Shown here: positions 1 through 9,143 of the stretch, one piece after another | How positions within the stretch are numbered: position 1 is the stretch's first letter | Layout: every line of letters starts with the position of its first letter | Origin: Scatosoma sp045124465 | Lineage (GTDB): Bacteria > Bacillota > Clostridia > Christensenellales > Borkfalkiaceae | Length of the DNA: 29,024 bases | Direction: 5' to 3' | Assembly (NCBI GenBank): GCA_045124465.1 | Contig: JBGVLV010000040.1 | Span: forward strand, 1 to 29,024 | Program-made: the position numbers and the translations under genes | Notes under the pieces: model-generated | The model's database searches: none | Seen by the model: only the letters and a program-made list of their open reading frames with translations | What the model was told of the DNA's origin: nothing

Positions 1-3000
1 ATATACAGCGGGTACGCATAGTGCGCCTTTCTCGCCGCCGCGGGCTGTTCGATGAAAGAGATGAAGAACGGCGTCGTGCCGAAATATCCCATATCTTCCA
101 CTTCGCGCGCGTTCTCGAACTCTTGCAAACGCTTTTCGATAAGCGCTACGCCCTTGGCTTTATCGCCGAGAAGTTCGTAGCTCTTCGCCACGTAGTAAGC
201 GAGCGTATACAAATACATATCGGAGAAGAAATCGAAGTAGTATTTATCGAAGTCTTTGAGGATCGTTTCTGCCTTTTCCTTCTCGCCGAGCTTGATGTGG
301 CAGAGCGCCGCAAAGTAGCGGTAGGGAACGGTCTTGACCTCGTTCCAAAGTCCCGAACCGAGCGACTGGGGCAGAACTTGCGCCGTTTCGAAGTATTCGA
401 GCGCTTTCTTGTAATCCCCTTTCTTATATGCCGCCGCGCCTTTGAGATAGTATGCGTACATATACTCGTCGGCGATGTAGTGTTCGCCGCCTTCGCAAGC
501 GACAAACTCGCGGTTCATAAGCACGTTCAACGCCTTGTCGGGATCGCCCGCGTGGTTATAAGCGCGCGCGAGTTCCACGTTGATATCGTCTCTGTCCGTA
601 TCGCGGGAAAGAATGAATTTCGCGATCTCCTTGGGCGAAGAACCCGTCTTTGCCATCAGGTGCGCGCGTTCGAACGTGATCTGTCTTTCGCTTACGGGCG
701 CTTTCTCCGCCGCCGTTTTCATGCAAGCGAGCGCTTTTTTCACGTTGCCGAGGTGCGAATAGTACGCCGCCGCAAGGTTTCTGTACGCGCGGTAGTCGCC
801 GCTTTGACGGGCTACTTCCTCGAACTCTTTCGCGCCTTCCTCGTATCTGCCCTTGCCGTAAAGCATACAGCCGAGCAGGTAACGCGCCTGACAGTCGTTG
901 GGCAGAACGTTCAAGGTCGCGCGGAGCACGTCCTCCTCATAGGGACGGGACGGGAACGCGATCCCCTCGCCCACGTCAACCGACTTAATATCGTTCGCTA
1001 ATACGCCGCGTGTATATTTGATCATCGCGTTGAATCGAATATGCTCGGAAAGTCCGTCGATAAGCGCGAGCGCCTGCGAATCAAGACCCGCCGTGAGCAA
1101 TTTCTCTACGATATCCGACGTCGTCTGCGTAGCGTCCGAATGCATCAGGGAGGCAAGCGCCGCATAGTCGCCGCTCATAAGCGCTTTGAACGCGTGCGCG
1201 AACATATTCAGTTTATCTCCCGCGAGCGCCTCGTCGAGTATCTTTTCCGCCTCGGCGTTCTTGTCGTAGAGGTAATAGGTCAGACCGAGGAACGCTTTCG
1301 CAAGCGGCGATTTGCCGTTGCCTTGCAGAGCGCGTCCGAAATGCTCGATCGCCTTTTCGTAGTCGGCGTTGCGGAGATCCAAAAGACCGATGCGGAACAT
1401 AGCCGCAGTCGCGCTGTCGTAGAGCCAGAACGCTTTATAATAATATGCGTACGCCTGTTCGTAGTCTTTGAGCTGTTCGAGCACAAGACCTTTGAGGTAG
1501 TATACTCTGCCGCTTTCCGTTCTCGTATTGAAACGGGTCGCGCTCTTTTCCGCGCGGTCGATATATTCGAGCGCCTTTTGCGGTTGCAAACGGGCGAGAT
1601 AAATTTCCGCGAGCGAGCAAAGCGAAGGAATAAATTCGCCGTCGCGCTCCAAGGATTCGAGATAGCAAGCCTCTGCGGAGAACTCGGGGGAACGGTACTG
1701 TTCCACGTGCAAGCCTTCGAGATACAGCTCCTGCGCCGTCTTTACCTGTTTGAAATACGGCAGTTCCTTTCTCGGTTCGGGGATAGGCGTTTCCGCTTTT
1801 TCCGTCGCCTCGTATACGAATACCTTTCTCTTGCCGTCCATCACGCTGACCGTTACGCCCGCCGCTCTTTCAAGCGAGGTAAGTACGACGGTATCGTCGT
1901 ATGCGGGCAGGTCCATCGTCTTTTCTTCGAGGATCTTGCCGTCCTTCATCGCTCTGACGATCGCACCTTTCACCGCTTTCACGCATTGCACGCTGACCTT
2001 GTCGCCGTTCCAGAACATAGCGCCGTTGTCGTTGGCAAAGGTCGGTTTGCCCTGTCCGTGGATCGGGAACCATTTCTGCGAGAAGGTCTTGGTTTCGCCC
2101 GGCTGGATCCAGTTGAAATCGGGTTGGTTATCCGAATACGTACCCGCCATCAGTTCGGCGTACTGACCGTCCTTGTCCGTCAACGCGTTTTCCCAAGTCT
2201 TGGCGAGCTGGGAATATGCCCACGTGAACAATTTCTTACCGGGCGCGATATGCGCGTCCGCGATATGTACTACGCCCGCGTCCTTGCCGTGGTCGTAGCC
2301 GCCGAAGAAGTCGTACTTGGACGCCGCGCTGAAATACGAGGTCGCCTGTTTGGTGTTCTTGTGTTTGCTGATGTCCGTGTCGCCGTTGAACAGAAGTCCG
2401 TTGTACGCGCCGAAACGGTCGTTATTCGCGACGGGATAGGTCGTCACCGAACGTTTATAGTGGAAACGCACGTAGTTTACGTCCTCGGGGAAGAAGATCT
2501 CGTACGTTTCGTCTACGGGCACGGCGGCGTTTTCCCACCAAAGGTAGGGACGGCGCACGGCGGTGAGATTGTCGAGCTTGACTTTCGTTTCGAGAACGGT
2601 CTGTCCCTCGCGCAAGCAGATACCGACCATACCTTTCATTCTGTCGATGGGGTCGTGTTCGGAGAGCCAGACGGTCACGCCGTCCTCTTCTTCCTCTACC
2701 GCATAGTCCACGGGCATGAACGACGACGCGCGGTGATGGAAGGGCCAGTTGAATTCCAAACCGCCCGAAGTCCACGAGCCGAGCACGCCGATGAGCGCGG
2801 GTTTGACTACGTTGTTCTTATAGAAAAAGTCGTAGCCGTTCTTCTTGTCTTTTGCGTACCAGACCTTGCCGCCGATCGCGGGCAAAATGCCCACTTCGAT
2901 GAACTCGTTTTCGAGTTTCAACAGGGTGTACGGGCGTTTCTCGCGTACCTTTCTCTGCGATTCGCCTACGATCTTGTTGGGGTACGGATTGCCGGAAGTA

Positions 3001-3101
3001 CGTTGATGCACGCGGTTCTCCGCAAACATAGGCAACTCTTCGCAAGCCGCCTCCGGATAAGTGTCGATGAGTATTTCCTCTTCGCTAAAAACTACCTTCA
3101 T
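1..3101 (-). CDS. DUF5107 domain protein with C-terminal TPR repeats (3' end off window)
   Basis: This is an open minus-strand frame from ATG at 3101 to the left edge, at least 1033 codons, so the C-terminus is missing. A GAGG ribosome site lies about 9 bases before the ATG. Residues about 30-340 carry the DUF5107 pattern: GGKVWYA, then SGGLEFNWPFHHR and FMPVDYAVEEEE. From about residue 390 the protein becomes helical TPR-like units, for example AKEFEEVARQSGDYRAYRNL and KALEYFETA. There is no signal peptide, so it is probably cytoplasmic. DUF5107 proteins commonly sit beside glycoside hydrolase genes; their exact role is not established, and a sugar-mutarotase-like beta-sandwich fold is only a possibility. 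It follows the esterase gene by 27 bases and is the last gene of unit C visible here. Family call is confident, function is not. Confidence 0.85.
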   Translation of the reverse strand, partial: MKVVFSEEEILIDTYPEAACEELPMFAENRVHQRTSGNPYPNKIVGESQRKVREKRPYTLLKLENEFIEVGILPAIGGKVWYAKDKKNGYDFFYKNNVVKPALIGVLGSWTSGGLEFNWPFHHRASSFMPVDYAVEEEEDGVTVWLSEHDPIDRMKGMVGICLREGQTVLETKVKLDNLTAVRRPYLWWENAAVPVDETYEIFFPEDVNYVRFHYKRSVTTYPVANNDRFGAYNGLLFNGDTDISKHKNTKQATSYFSAASKYDFFGGYDHGKDAGVVHIADAHIAPGKKLFTWAYSQLAKTWENALTDKDGQYAELMAGTYSDNQPDFNWIQPGETKTFSQKWFPIHGQGKPTFANDNGAMFWNGDKVSVQCVKAVKGAIVRAMKDGKILEEKTMDLPAYDDTVVLTSLERAAGVTVSVMDGKRKVFVYEATEKAETPIPEPRKELPYFKQVKTAQELYLEGLHVEQYRSPEFSAEACYLESLERDGEFIPSLCSLAEIYLARLQPQKALEYIDRAEKSATRFNTRTESGRVYYLKGLVLEQLKDYEQAYAYYYKAFWLYDSATAAMFRIGLLDLRNADYEKAIEHFGRALQGNGKSPLAKAFLGLTYYLYDKNAEAEKILDEALAGDKLNMFAHAFKALMSGDYAALASLMHSDATQTTSDIVEKLLTAGLDSQALALIDGLSEHIRFNAMIKYTRGVLANDIKSVDVGEGIAFPSRPYEEDVLRATLNVLPNDCQARYLLGCMLYGKGRYEEGAKEFEEVARQSGDYRAYRNLAAAYYSHLGNVKKALACMKTAAEKAPVSERQITFERAHLMAKTGSSPKEIAKFILSRDTDRDDINVELARAYNHAGDPDKALNVLMNREFVACEGGEHYIADEYMYAYYLKGAAAYKKGDYKKALEYFETAQVLPQSLGSGLWNEVKTVPYRYFAALCHIKLGEKEKAETILKDFDKYYFDFFSDMYLYTLAYYVAKSYELLGDKAKGVALIEKRLQEFENAREVEDMGYFGTTPFFISFIEQPAAARKAHYAYPLY

Positions 3102-3128
3102 TTTTTTGTTCCTCAATGTTTTTATTTT

Positions 3129-4343
3129 TTACTGATTTTTTAACGTATCTAATTTATTTTTGATAGCGGTAGCTAATTGCTTACCCGCAACTTCGCCTTC
3201 CGCCGCGACGGGATGCCCGATCGCGCAAGCCTTGAATTCCACCGTTTCCAGGTTGGGGAAATCCTTTTGCAATCTGTTTTTGACGTCTTCCATCCATTCG
3301 GGTAAATGCGAGTCGGGCGCCATCATTCCCGAGCAAAGGAAGATGGGAATATCTTTCCCGTAATTCTCCCCGATCGCCTCGCGGATAAACTGTTCAAAGC
3401 CCGTTTTCAGCCCTTCCACGGAGAACGTCGGTTTCGCGCCGTCCCTCTGGAAATAATCGTTCGAGCCGAGATAGATCACCACGACGTCGGGCGTATACGA
3501 ACCGTAGTCGTAAGGATACTCCGACGCGGGCACGTCCACGTACACCGATTTATAATTGTTGAGTACCGTATAGCCCGCCGTTTCCGACGTGTATTTCATC
3601 GTGATACCGCCGCGGCCGAACACGTTCAAGCGTGCGTCAAGCTCTTTTGCCATAACCCCCGCGTACGATTGAAATACGTTCTGATTCACGTTGGTATAAT
3701 CTCCGCTGTCTATCCACGCACAAGAACCTTCGTCGTAATAGCAATCGCGGATAATACCCGACCCTACCGTAATGGAGTCGCCGTATACCTCTACTTTCAA
3801 TCTCGTATCTTCCACGGCTTTTTGGAAATAGCCGTCCGTTTTGACCGCGGAAATATAACACGTGTCGGCGTTGGACGCGGTGCGTTTGAGAATACGCGCG
3901 CTATGCGCCCCGTCCGTCAGCCCCGTAAGCAACGTAACGTCCGCATAATCGTCGTAGTTGGTCACTTCGACGATATTCGCCTCCTCCGTACTGCCGTCGA
4001 GGTACACGGAGAAAAATCCGCCGCCCCTGCCGCTCTTTTTACACTTCCAAGTAACGGTGAGTTCCGTACCGACGAACCGCACTTCGACGCCCGACGCGCT
4101 GTTATTGAATGCCGCGCCCGCGTTGTCGGTATTATAATACGTTCTGCCGTAGACGTCGAGATATTCGTTCTCGGCATAGTCCGCGTCCAGCGCGATCGTT
4201 TGAACGGAGTTTTCCTCCGCGTTTTCGGCTGTGACGGATACGTTTTCCGTCGTAGCACCGTTTATTGTCGAAAATGTAGTCGCACTCATAAGCATTGTCG
4301 CCGAAAGCAATATCGGCAGGGCCTTCCTCATCTTTTTCCGCAT
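3129..4343 (-). CDS. Secreted CE2-like SGNH/GDSL carbohydrate esterase
   Basis: Predicted exported esterase, probably removing acetyl groups from a polysaccharide. The preferred start is ATG at 4343 (404 aa), which has AAGGAG 8 bases upstream; a GTG at 4352 overlaps the upstream stop but lacks spacing for a ribosome site. A basic then hydrophobic N-terminus is a signal peptide. Residues about 50-170 form the beta-sandwich domain typical in front of CE2 esterases. The SGNH domain follows with block I YGDSITVG (Ser about 190), block III LGSNDYF (Asn about 295) and the catalytic His in AIGHPVAAEG (about 377). In CE2 enzymes the Asp of the triad can be absent, and no DxxH is seen here: the position before His is Ile-Gly. 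It is translationally linked to the upstream GH-A gene, whose stop lies within its ribosome site region. Substrate is inferred from family only. Confidence 0.85.
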   Translation of the reverse strand: MRKKMRKALPILLSATMLMSATTFSTINGATTENVSVTAENAEENSVQTIALDADYAENEYLDVYGRTYYNTDNAGAAFNNSASGVEVRFVGTELTVTWKCKKSGRGGGFFSVYLDGSTEEANIVEVTNYDDYADVTLLTGLTDGAHSARILKRTASNADTCYISAVKTDGYFQKAVEDTRLKVEVYGDSITVGSGIIRDCYYDEGSCAWIDSGDYTNVNQNVFQSYAGVMAKELDARLNVFGRGGITMKYTSETAGYTVLNNYKSVYVDVPASEYPYDYGSYTPDVVVIYLGSNDYFQRDGAKPTFSVEGLKTGFEQFIREAIGENYGKDIPIFLCSGMMAPDSHLPEWMEDVKNRLQKDFPNLETVEFKACAIGHPVAAEGEVAGKQLATAIKNKLDTLKNQ

Positions 4344-4348
4344 AACGC

Positions 4349-5476
4349 TCACTCCTTTATCACGCCGTTACGCTTATCCCGTTCGTCCGCGAGCTTGCAG
4401 AAACGTTTGATCGTTCTGATCTCTTTCGGGTCGTAGGGAAGTCCGTTGAAACGGTAAAGATCGTGCTGCCATTTGGTGAGGTCGAGCGTAGAACCCTCTT
4501 TGAGGTACTCGACGAAATAATTGCCCCAAGGCTCGTACGTCTGCGAATATCCCGCGATCAAGCCCCAGTGATAGGAACCGATACGTTCGAGATAGAACAG
4601 CGGGAATATCTCTTTCACGTTGTTGTCGTCGATACGGTTGAGCCATTCGTTATTGATAAGCGGACGGTCGTAGTCCTCTTTCAGCGTTTCGATGAGCTGG
4701 ACCATATTTTCATACGAACCGTAATAATGGAAGGTGATGACGTCGGAAAGTTCGAGCGCGAGCCGTTCCATTTCGCGCTTGGGACGGAAGTCCTCGGTGT
4801 TATAGCTCCAACAATCCGCCGTCAAAGGCTGGATCGGATCGTAAGAACGTATGATCTCGAAGAATTTTTTCATCGCGTTCATGCTCAGATTGTCCCGTCT
4901 GCCGTTACCCGGTTCGTTCCACACGTCCCAGATCTGCAAGCGGGGATCGTGTGCGTACTTCGCCGCAAGCTCGTGTACCATTTCATAGTACTTGCCCTCG
5001 ATCTCCGGTTCGTCCATCAGGCAATACCCCGGTCCGACAAGCCCCGCCGCGTGCGGGCCTCTTTTGATACCGCTATGATAACCCCAGTCCACTTTCTGTT
5101 CGCCGAATTTGACGGGAATGAATTTCTCCTTGGGTACGGTACAGTCGTTACCGAGCGTGAGCATTACTTTCAAGCCGTATTTATCGGCGAGCGTGAAATA
5201 CTCCTCCAAATGTTTCATAAAGCTGTCGTGCTGATAGTACCAGCACTCGAACTGCGTGATCGCGCGGACGGCGTTGAAACCCGTTTCTTTCGCCAACGCG
5301 AACTCCGTTTCCATCTGCTCGAACACTTCTTTATGGTTATATTCCTGCCAAATGGCGATACGGTTCACGCAGTTGGAGGGATAGCCGTTGAACCCGCGGA
5401 TCCACGGTTGGGAATTATACCATTCCCAAGCCTTTTCTTTGCTCCATTGACCTTTTTGTAATTGATACTCTTTCAT
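4349..5476 (-). CDS. Clan GH-A glycoside hydrolase (GH5-like, cytoplasmic)
   Basis: 375-aa retaining glycoside hydrolase of TIM-barrel type. It has no signal peptide, so it should act inside the cell on imported oligosaccharides. The acid/base glutamate is in WDVWNEPGN (Glu about 188) and the candidate nucleophile is in PLINNEWLNR (Glu about 277); both sit at the ends of beta-strands 4 and 7 as expected for clan GH-A. The N-terminus contains WIRGFNGYPSNCVNR, which proteins of this group annotated as cellulase-type or 1,4-beta-xylanase share, but the GH5 subfamily cannot be fixed by eye. The gene starts 14 bases after the GH2 gene and its TGA (4349-4351) overlaps the ribosome site of the esterase gene, so the three are co-translated. 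Alternatives are GH39- or GH2-C-like barrels. Confidence 0.8.
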   Translation of the reverse strand: MKEYQLQKGQWSKEKAWEWYNSQPWIRGFNGYPSNCVNRIAIWQEYNHKEVFEQMETEFALAKETGFNAVRAITQFECWYYQHDSFMKHLEEYFTLADKYGLKVMLTLGNDCTVPKEKFIPVKFGEQKVDWGYHSGIKRGPHAAGLVGPGYCLMDEPEIEGKYYEMVHELAAKYAHDPRLQIWDVWNEPGNGRRDNLSMNAMKKFFEIIRSYDPIQPLTADCWSYNTEDFRPKREMERLALELSDVITFHYYGSYENMVQLIETLKEDYDRPLINNEWLNRIDDNNVKEIFPLFYLERIGSYHWGLIAGYSQTYEPWGNYFVEYLKEGSTLDLTKWQHDLYRFNGLPYDPKEIRTIKRFCKLADERDKRNGVIKE

Positions 5477-5490
5477 TTTATACCTCTTTC

Positions 5491-7266
5491 TTATTTAACG
5501 GGCGTAAGAGAATTGATCTCTTTGATACGTTCGAGGGCGACCTTGGGTTCGCGCGTTTCCGTGAGCAAACCGTTCATCTCCTGCATAACGTCCGTAAGTT
5601 GCGTGATACAATAGCCTTGACAGCCTTTAAGGTCCACGATCGCCTGCGTCAGTTCTTTGAGCCTTTGCACAAACGCGTCGCCGTCCGCGACCGAAGTGCC
5701 GTAGCCCCAACCCTGCCCCTCGTCTTTGCGGAACGCGATACCCGCGTACTCGCTGACGATGACGGGTTGACCGCCGTATTCCCAGCCGTCCGCGTACGCC
5801 GTGCGCGTATGCAGATCGCCCGTGAAATCGTCTTTCATAAACGTTTCCATATCCCCGTACGCCATCGTCAGTTCCTTGCCGACCTGCGTATAGTTATGCA
5901 CCGTCGCGATATCGCTGACCGTATGTTCCCAACCGTCGTTGGAGATGACGAGTCGGGTGTTGTCGATCGCTTTGGTAAGCCCGTACAGACCCGCGGTGAA
6001 CTGTTGCATTTGCTCGTTCTCCGCCGTTTGCAGTACTCCCCAGCTCTCGTTGACGGGTACGTACGCCATAATGGAAAGATACCCTTTATGCTGACGGAGC
6101 ACTTCCGTCCATTCCGCCGTGAACGCCGAAACGCTCTCGGGTGTGAAATCGTACATAGCGGGCATTTCCAGCCAACAGAACAATCCGACCATATCGCAGA
6201 AATAGTAGAAACGTTCGTCCTCTATCTTCTGATGTTTACGCACGCCGTTAAAGCCCATTTCTTTCATAAGCAATACGTCGTTTAAAAGCTCGTCGTCCGT
6301 TTTCGGGGTCATACCGCTGTCGGGGAAATATCCCTGATCGAGTACCATACGGAAATAATAGTTGGGCAGATAGTTGACCTGTACGGTATTGCCTTTCGTA
6401 CGGTAGTTTACAAGACCAGTATAAGACCCGACCTCGTCGATCACTTTGCCGTCCTTTTTGAGGAAGTAGCGAAGATCAAAGATCTGTTGCGTACGGCCGA
6501 GACTCCAAGGTTTCAGACAAAGTATCTGATTTTTCAAGGTCAGATCGATCCGCACCACGCCGTAGTCGGCGACCGCCTCGTGTTCCTCGTACGCGACCAC
6601 GTTGCCCATATACGACGCCTCCACGCAAAAGCGCACGCCCTTGCTATGGTTGGCGATCTTATATTCGAACACCGCCGTTCTGTTTTTATACTCGCAAGAG
6701 GTCAGCACGCTTTCCAGATAGCAATCGGATACTTCTTCCAGCCATACCGTTTTCCATATCCCCGAAGTATCGGTGTAGAAACAGGAAACGTTCTTCTCCA
6801 CGTAGCGTTGCTTGCCGCGGGGCGTGAGCAAGGAATAGGAGTCCTCGCACTTTACGACGAGCACGTTTTCGCCGTCGATCAGATAATCGGTCAGATCGAA
6901 CGTAAATCTCGCGTAACCGCCCGTATGCGTACCCAGCATATTGCCGTTGAGCCATACCTTGGTCTTATAATCCGCGCCGTCGAAATGGACGAGCAAGCGT
7001 TTGCCCTTGGGCAGGGTGTAATCGAATTTCTTCGCGTACCAAAGATAGTCGTGACGGCTCTCGTCGCCGATACCGCTCGCCGCCGTTTGATAGGCGAACG
7101 GCACGGTGATCTTTTTCCCGAACGCGGGAGAAAGGAAATAACGTTCCCTTTCTCCTACGTTGTCATCGTCGAAAGCGAAATCCCATTCCCCGTTCAGGGA
7201 GATAAAACTCTCGCGAACGAATCGCGGGCGGGGATATCCCTTTTTGTAGCATTTTGCGTGGTTCAT
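5491..7266 (-). CDS. Glycoside hydrolase family 2 (beta-galactosidase / glucuronidase type)
   Basis: 591-aa GH2 enzyme with the usual order of sugar-binding jelly roll (about 20-180), immunoglobulin-like domain (about 185-290) and TIM barrel (about 295-590). The binding domain shows SLNGEWDF, VWLNGNMLGTHTGGY and TSGIWKTVWLE, all GH2 hallmarks. The acid/base is Glu about 407 in YVPVNESWG and the nucleophile is Glu about 506 in PVIVSEYAG. There is no signal peptide and no extra C-terminal domain, and the length is short for beta-galactosidases but normal for the compact GH2 group that includes glucuronidases and arabinosidases. The ribosome site is AGGAGGAGTT directly before ATG. It lies 12 bases after the permease gene, consistent with intracellular processing of the imported sugar. 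The exact sugar cleaved is not readable from sequence. Confidence 0.9.
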   Translation of the reverse strand: MNHAKCYKKGYPRPRFVRESFISLNGEWDFAFDDDNVGERERYFLSPAFGKKITVPFAYQTAASGIGDESRHDYLWYAKKFDYTLPKGKRLLVHFDGADYKTKVWLNGNMLGTHTGGYARFTFDLTDYLIDGENVLVVKCEDSYSLLTPRGKQRYVEKNVSCFYTDTSGIWKTVWLEEVSDCYLESVLTSCEYKNRTAVFEYKIANHSKGVRFCVEASYMGNVVAYEEHEAVADYGVVRIDLTLKNQILCLKPWSLGRTQQIFDLRYFLKKDGKVIDEVGSYTGLVNYRTKGNTVQVNYLPNYYFRMVLDQGYFPDSGMTPKTDDELLNDVLLMKEMGFNGVRKHQKIEDERFYYFCDMVGLFCWLEMPAMYDFTPESVSAFTAEWTEVLRQHKGYLSIMAYVPVNESWGVLQTAENEQMQQFTAGLYGLTKAIDNTRLVISNDGWEHTVSDIATVHNYTQVGKELTMAYGDMETFMKDDFTGDLHTRTAYADGWEYGGQPVIVSEYAGIAFRKDEGQGWGYGTSVADGDAFVQRLKELTQAIVDLKGCQGYCITQLTDVMQEMNGLLTETREPKVALERIKEINSLTPVK

Positions 7267-7278
7267 AACTCCTCCTGC

Positions 7279-8151
7279 TTAGCCCTTTACCGCCGAGATC
7301 GCCATACCTTCGATGAAATATCTCTGGAAGATAAGGTAGATGATGTAAAGCGGGATACTCGCGACGACCGCGCCCGCAAACGATACGGGCAGATCGACTT
7401 TGGAGTCGGACAGCGATTTTATCATCAGCTGCAAGGTCATCATCGAATCGGTCGTCAGATAGATCGAGGGAGCGAAGTAGTCGTTCCAGTTTCCGACGAA
7501 CATAAAGATGACCTGCGCCGACATAGCCGGACCCATCATCGGCATCATGATCTTACAATACTGGTACATATACCCCGCGCCGTCTATCTTCGCCGCCTCG
7601 AAGATCGCGCCGGGAATACCGCGCTGGAACTGTACGAAGAAGAACATCATCGACACGCCGCCAAAGAGCGAAGGCATGATCAGCGGCCAAAGCGTGTTCG
7701 TAAGCCCCATCTGATAATAGACCTGATACAGCGGCAGAACGACGCACGCGTACGGGATCATCAACGCGCTGAGTTGGATCATAAGGTGCAGATCTTTATG
7801 CCGAAGATCCATTTTCGAGAACGCGAACGCCGAAAGTCCCGAAACGAATACGCAGATGGGGATCGTCGCGATCTCGATGATCATCGTGTTGGCAAGACCC
7901 TGCCAAATGTCGATCTTCTCGAATACCGTCGCGTAGTTATGCCATTGCGGGTCTTTGGAAAAGATCGTGAGCGTGAGCGTGTTCACCGTTTCCTCTACCG
8001 TTTTTACGCTGGACAGGATCATCCAAAGGAAGGGAAACAGACAGGTAAAACATACCAAGCCGAGGAAGAGATATACCAAAACGTAACCGACGATACTTTT
8101 CACAGACTTCTTTTTCTGCGGAAAGCTTTCGTTTAAAACCATTTCACTCAT
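7279..8151 (-). CDS. Carbohydrate ABC transporter permease, MalG type (CUT1)
   Basis: 290-aa inner-membrane subunit of a CUT1-type sugar importer, about six membrane segments beginning with VGYVLVYLFLGLVCFTCLF. The cytoplasmic EAA loop that docks the ATPase is clear: FEAAKIDGAGYMYQYCKIMM followed by Pro, positioned between the fourth and fifth segments. The C-terminus QRYFIEGMAISAVKG matches the classical end of MalG-type permeases. The start ATG has AAGGAGGAGAAAGT before it, and the gene lies 12 bases after the partner permease. It should pair with the 8164-9120 permease and the binding protein at 9144-10646. No ATPase gene is present in the window, so a shared MsmK-type ATPase elsewhere is expected. 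Confidence 0.95.
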   Translation of the reverse strand: MSEMVLNESFPQKKKSVKSIVGYVLVYLFLGLVCFTCLFPFLWMILSSVKTVEETVNTLTLTIFSKDPQWHNYATVFEKIDIWQGLANTMIIEIATIPICVFVSGLSAFAFSKMDLRHKDLHLMIQLSALMIPYACVVLPLYQVYYQMGLTNTLWPLIMPSLFGGVSMMFFFVQFQRGIPGAIFEAAKIDGAGYMYQYCKIMMPMMGPAMSAQVIFMFVGNWNDYFAPSIYLTTDSMMTLQLMIKSLSDSKVDLPVSFAGAVVASIPLYIIYLIFQRYFIEGMAISAVKG

Positions 8152-8163
8152 ACTTTCTCCTCC

Positions 8164-9120
8164 TTATTCTCCGTATACCCACTTGTTCTGTATCTTGAAC
8201 TGTACGAACGTGATGACCATAATACCGATGGTCAGGATAAACGACGCCGCCGAGGCGATACCGTAGTAACTTCTGTTGATACCGAAGTTCCAGATATAGT
8301 ACACGATCGTCTGCGCGCCGAAATGTCCGTTCGCGAACACTTGCGAGTCTACGTACGATTGCAAGTTGTTGATAAAGCCCGTGCAGAACAGATAGAAAAG
8401 CGTGGGCGAGATGAGCGGCAGGGATATCTTCAAAAATTTGGTGATCTCCCCCGCCCCGTCGAGGTCCGCCGCCTCGTAGTAGTCCGCGCCGACGTTGGTG
8501 AGCGCGGCAAGACACAATATCATCGTTCTGCCGATACTGCCCCAAGCCGATTTGATGATGATCGCCACCTTGATCCACGTTTCGTCCGTGAGCCAGTTTA
8601 TCTCCATTCCGAACAGTTGGTTGATGATACCGTACTGGTTGTCGAACATATACCGCCAGATGATGTTCATCGCGACCGCCGAGGAAACGACGGGAACGTA
8701 GATGAGGGTACGGATCACGCGCGAGCCGTGTATCCTGTTCTCGCGAGAAAGCATTACCGCCACGACCAGACCGATAAAGATACCGAAAGGCACGCTTATC
8801 ATAAAGATAAGGTTATTTAAAACCGCGTTCTTAAAGTAAGTAGCGTAATTGATATGCGTGAACAGCTTTTTATAGTTGTCGAACCCGCACCAAAGATCGT
8901 CTATTCTCGTGAAAAACGATTCCGTTTCCGCGACCGCCACATAGTCGGTGAAACTATACAGCAACGCCATTATCACGGGCAGGATCGTGAACAGGATCAA
9001 ACCGAGATATTTTACGGAGATAAACGCCAACGCCGTCAGATTTTCCCTGCGTTTCAAAGGGCTGATCTTGGACTTTTTACGGCGAGGCTCTTTTATGCTC
9101 CCGATATTTGTTTCACTCAT
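8164..9120 (-). CDS. Sugar ABC transporter permease, MalF/UgpA type (CUT1)
   Basis: 318-aa membrane subunit with about six hydrophobic segments (first: FISVKYLGLILFTILPVIMA) and the EAA motif YYEAADLDGAGEITKFLKIS followed by LP. It forms the heterodimeric channel with the MalG-type permease downstream. ATG at 9120 is chosen because AAGGAG and a second GGAG lie just upstream. An in-frame ATG at 9147 overlaps the binding protein stop by four bases but would place the ribosome site inside the coding region. The positively charged N-terminus (EPRRKKSKISPLKRRE) fits a cytoplasmic start. It lies between the binding protein gene (23-base gap) and the second permease (12-base gap). Confidence 0.94.
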   Translation of the reverse strand: MSETNIGSIKEPRRKKSKISPLKRRENLTALAFISVKYLGLILFTILPVIMALLYSFTDYVAVAETESFFTRIDDLWCGFDNYKKLFTHINYATYFKNAVLNNLIFMISVPFGIFIGLVVAVMLSRENRIHGSRVIRTLIYVPVVSSAVAMNIIWRYMFDNQYGIINQLFGMEINWLTDETWIKVAIIIKSAWGSIGRTMILCLAALTNVGADYYEAADLDGAGEITKFLKISLPLISPTLFYLFCTGFINNLQSYVDSQVFANGHFGAQTIVYYIWNFGINRSYYGIASAASFILTIGIMVITFVQFKIQNKWVYGE

Positions 9121-9143
9121 TTTACTCCTCTCCTTTCCACCGA

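Noticed and set aside
1041..3143. 700-codon plus-strand open frame
   Set aside because: Exact codon-aligned antisense of the DUF5107 gene; composition is Arg/Val/Phe-rich without domains, and the minus strand gives clear family motifs.
6487..8136. 549-codon plus-strand open frame
   Set aside because: Spans the antisense of two different genes (GH2 and MalG permease), His/Arg-rich, no motif.
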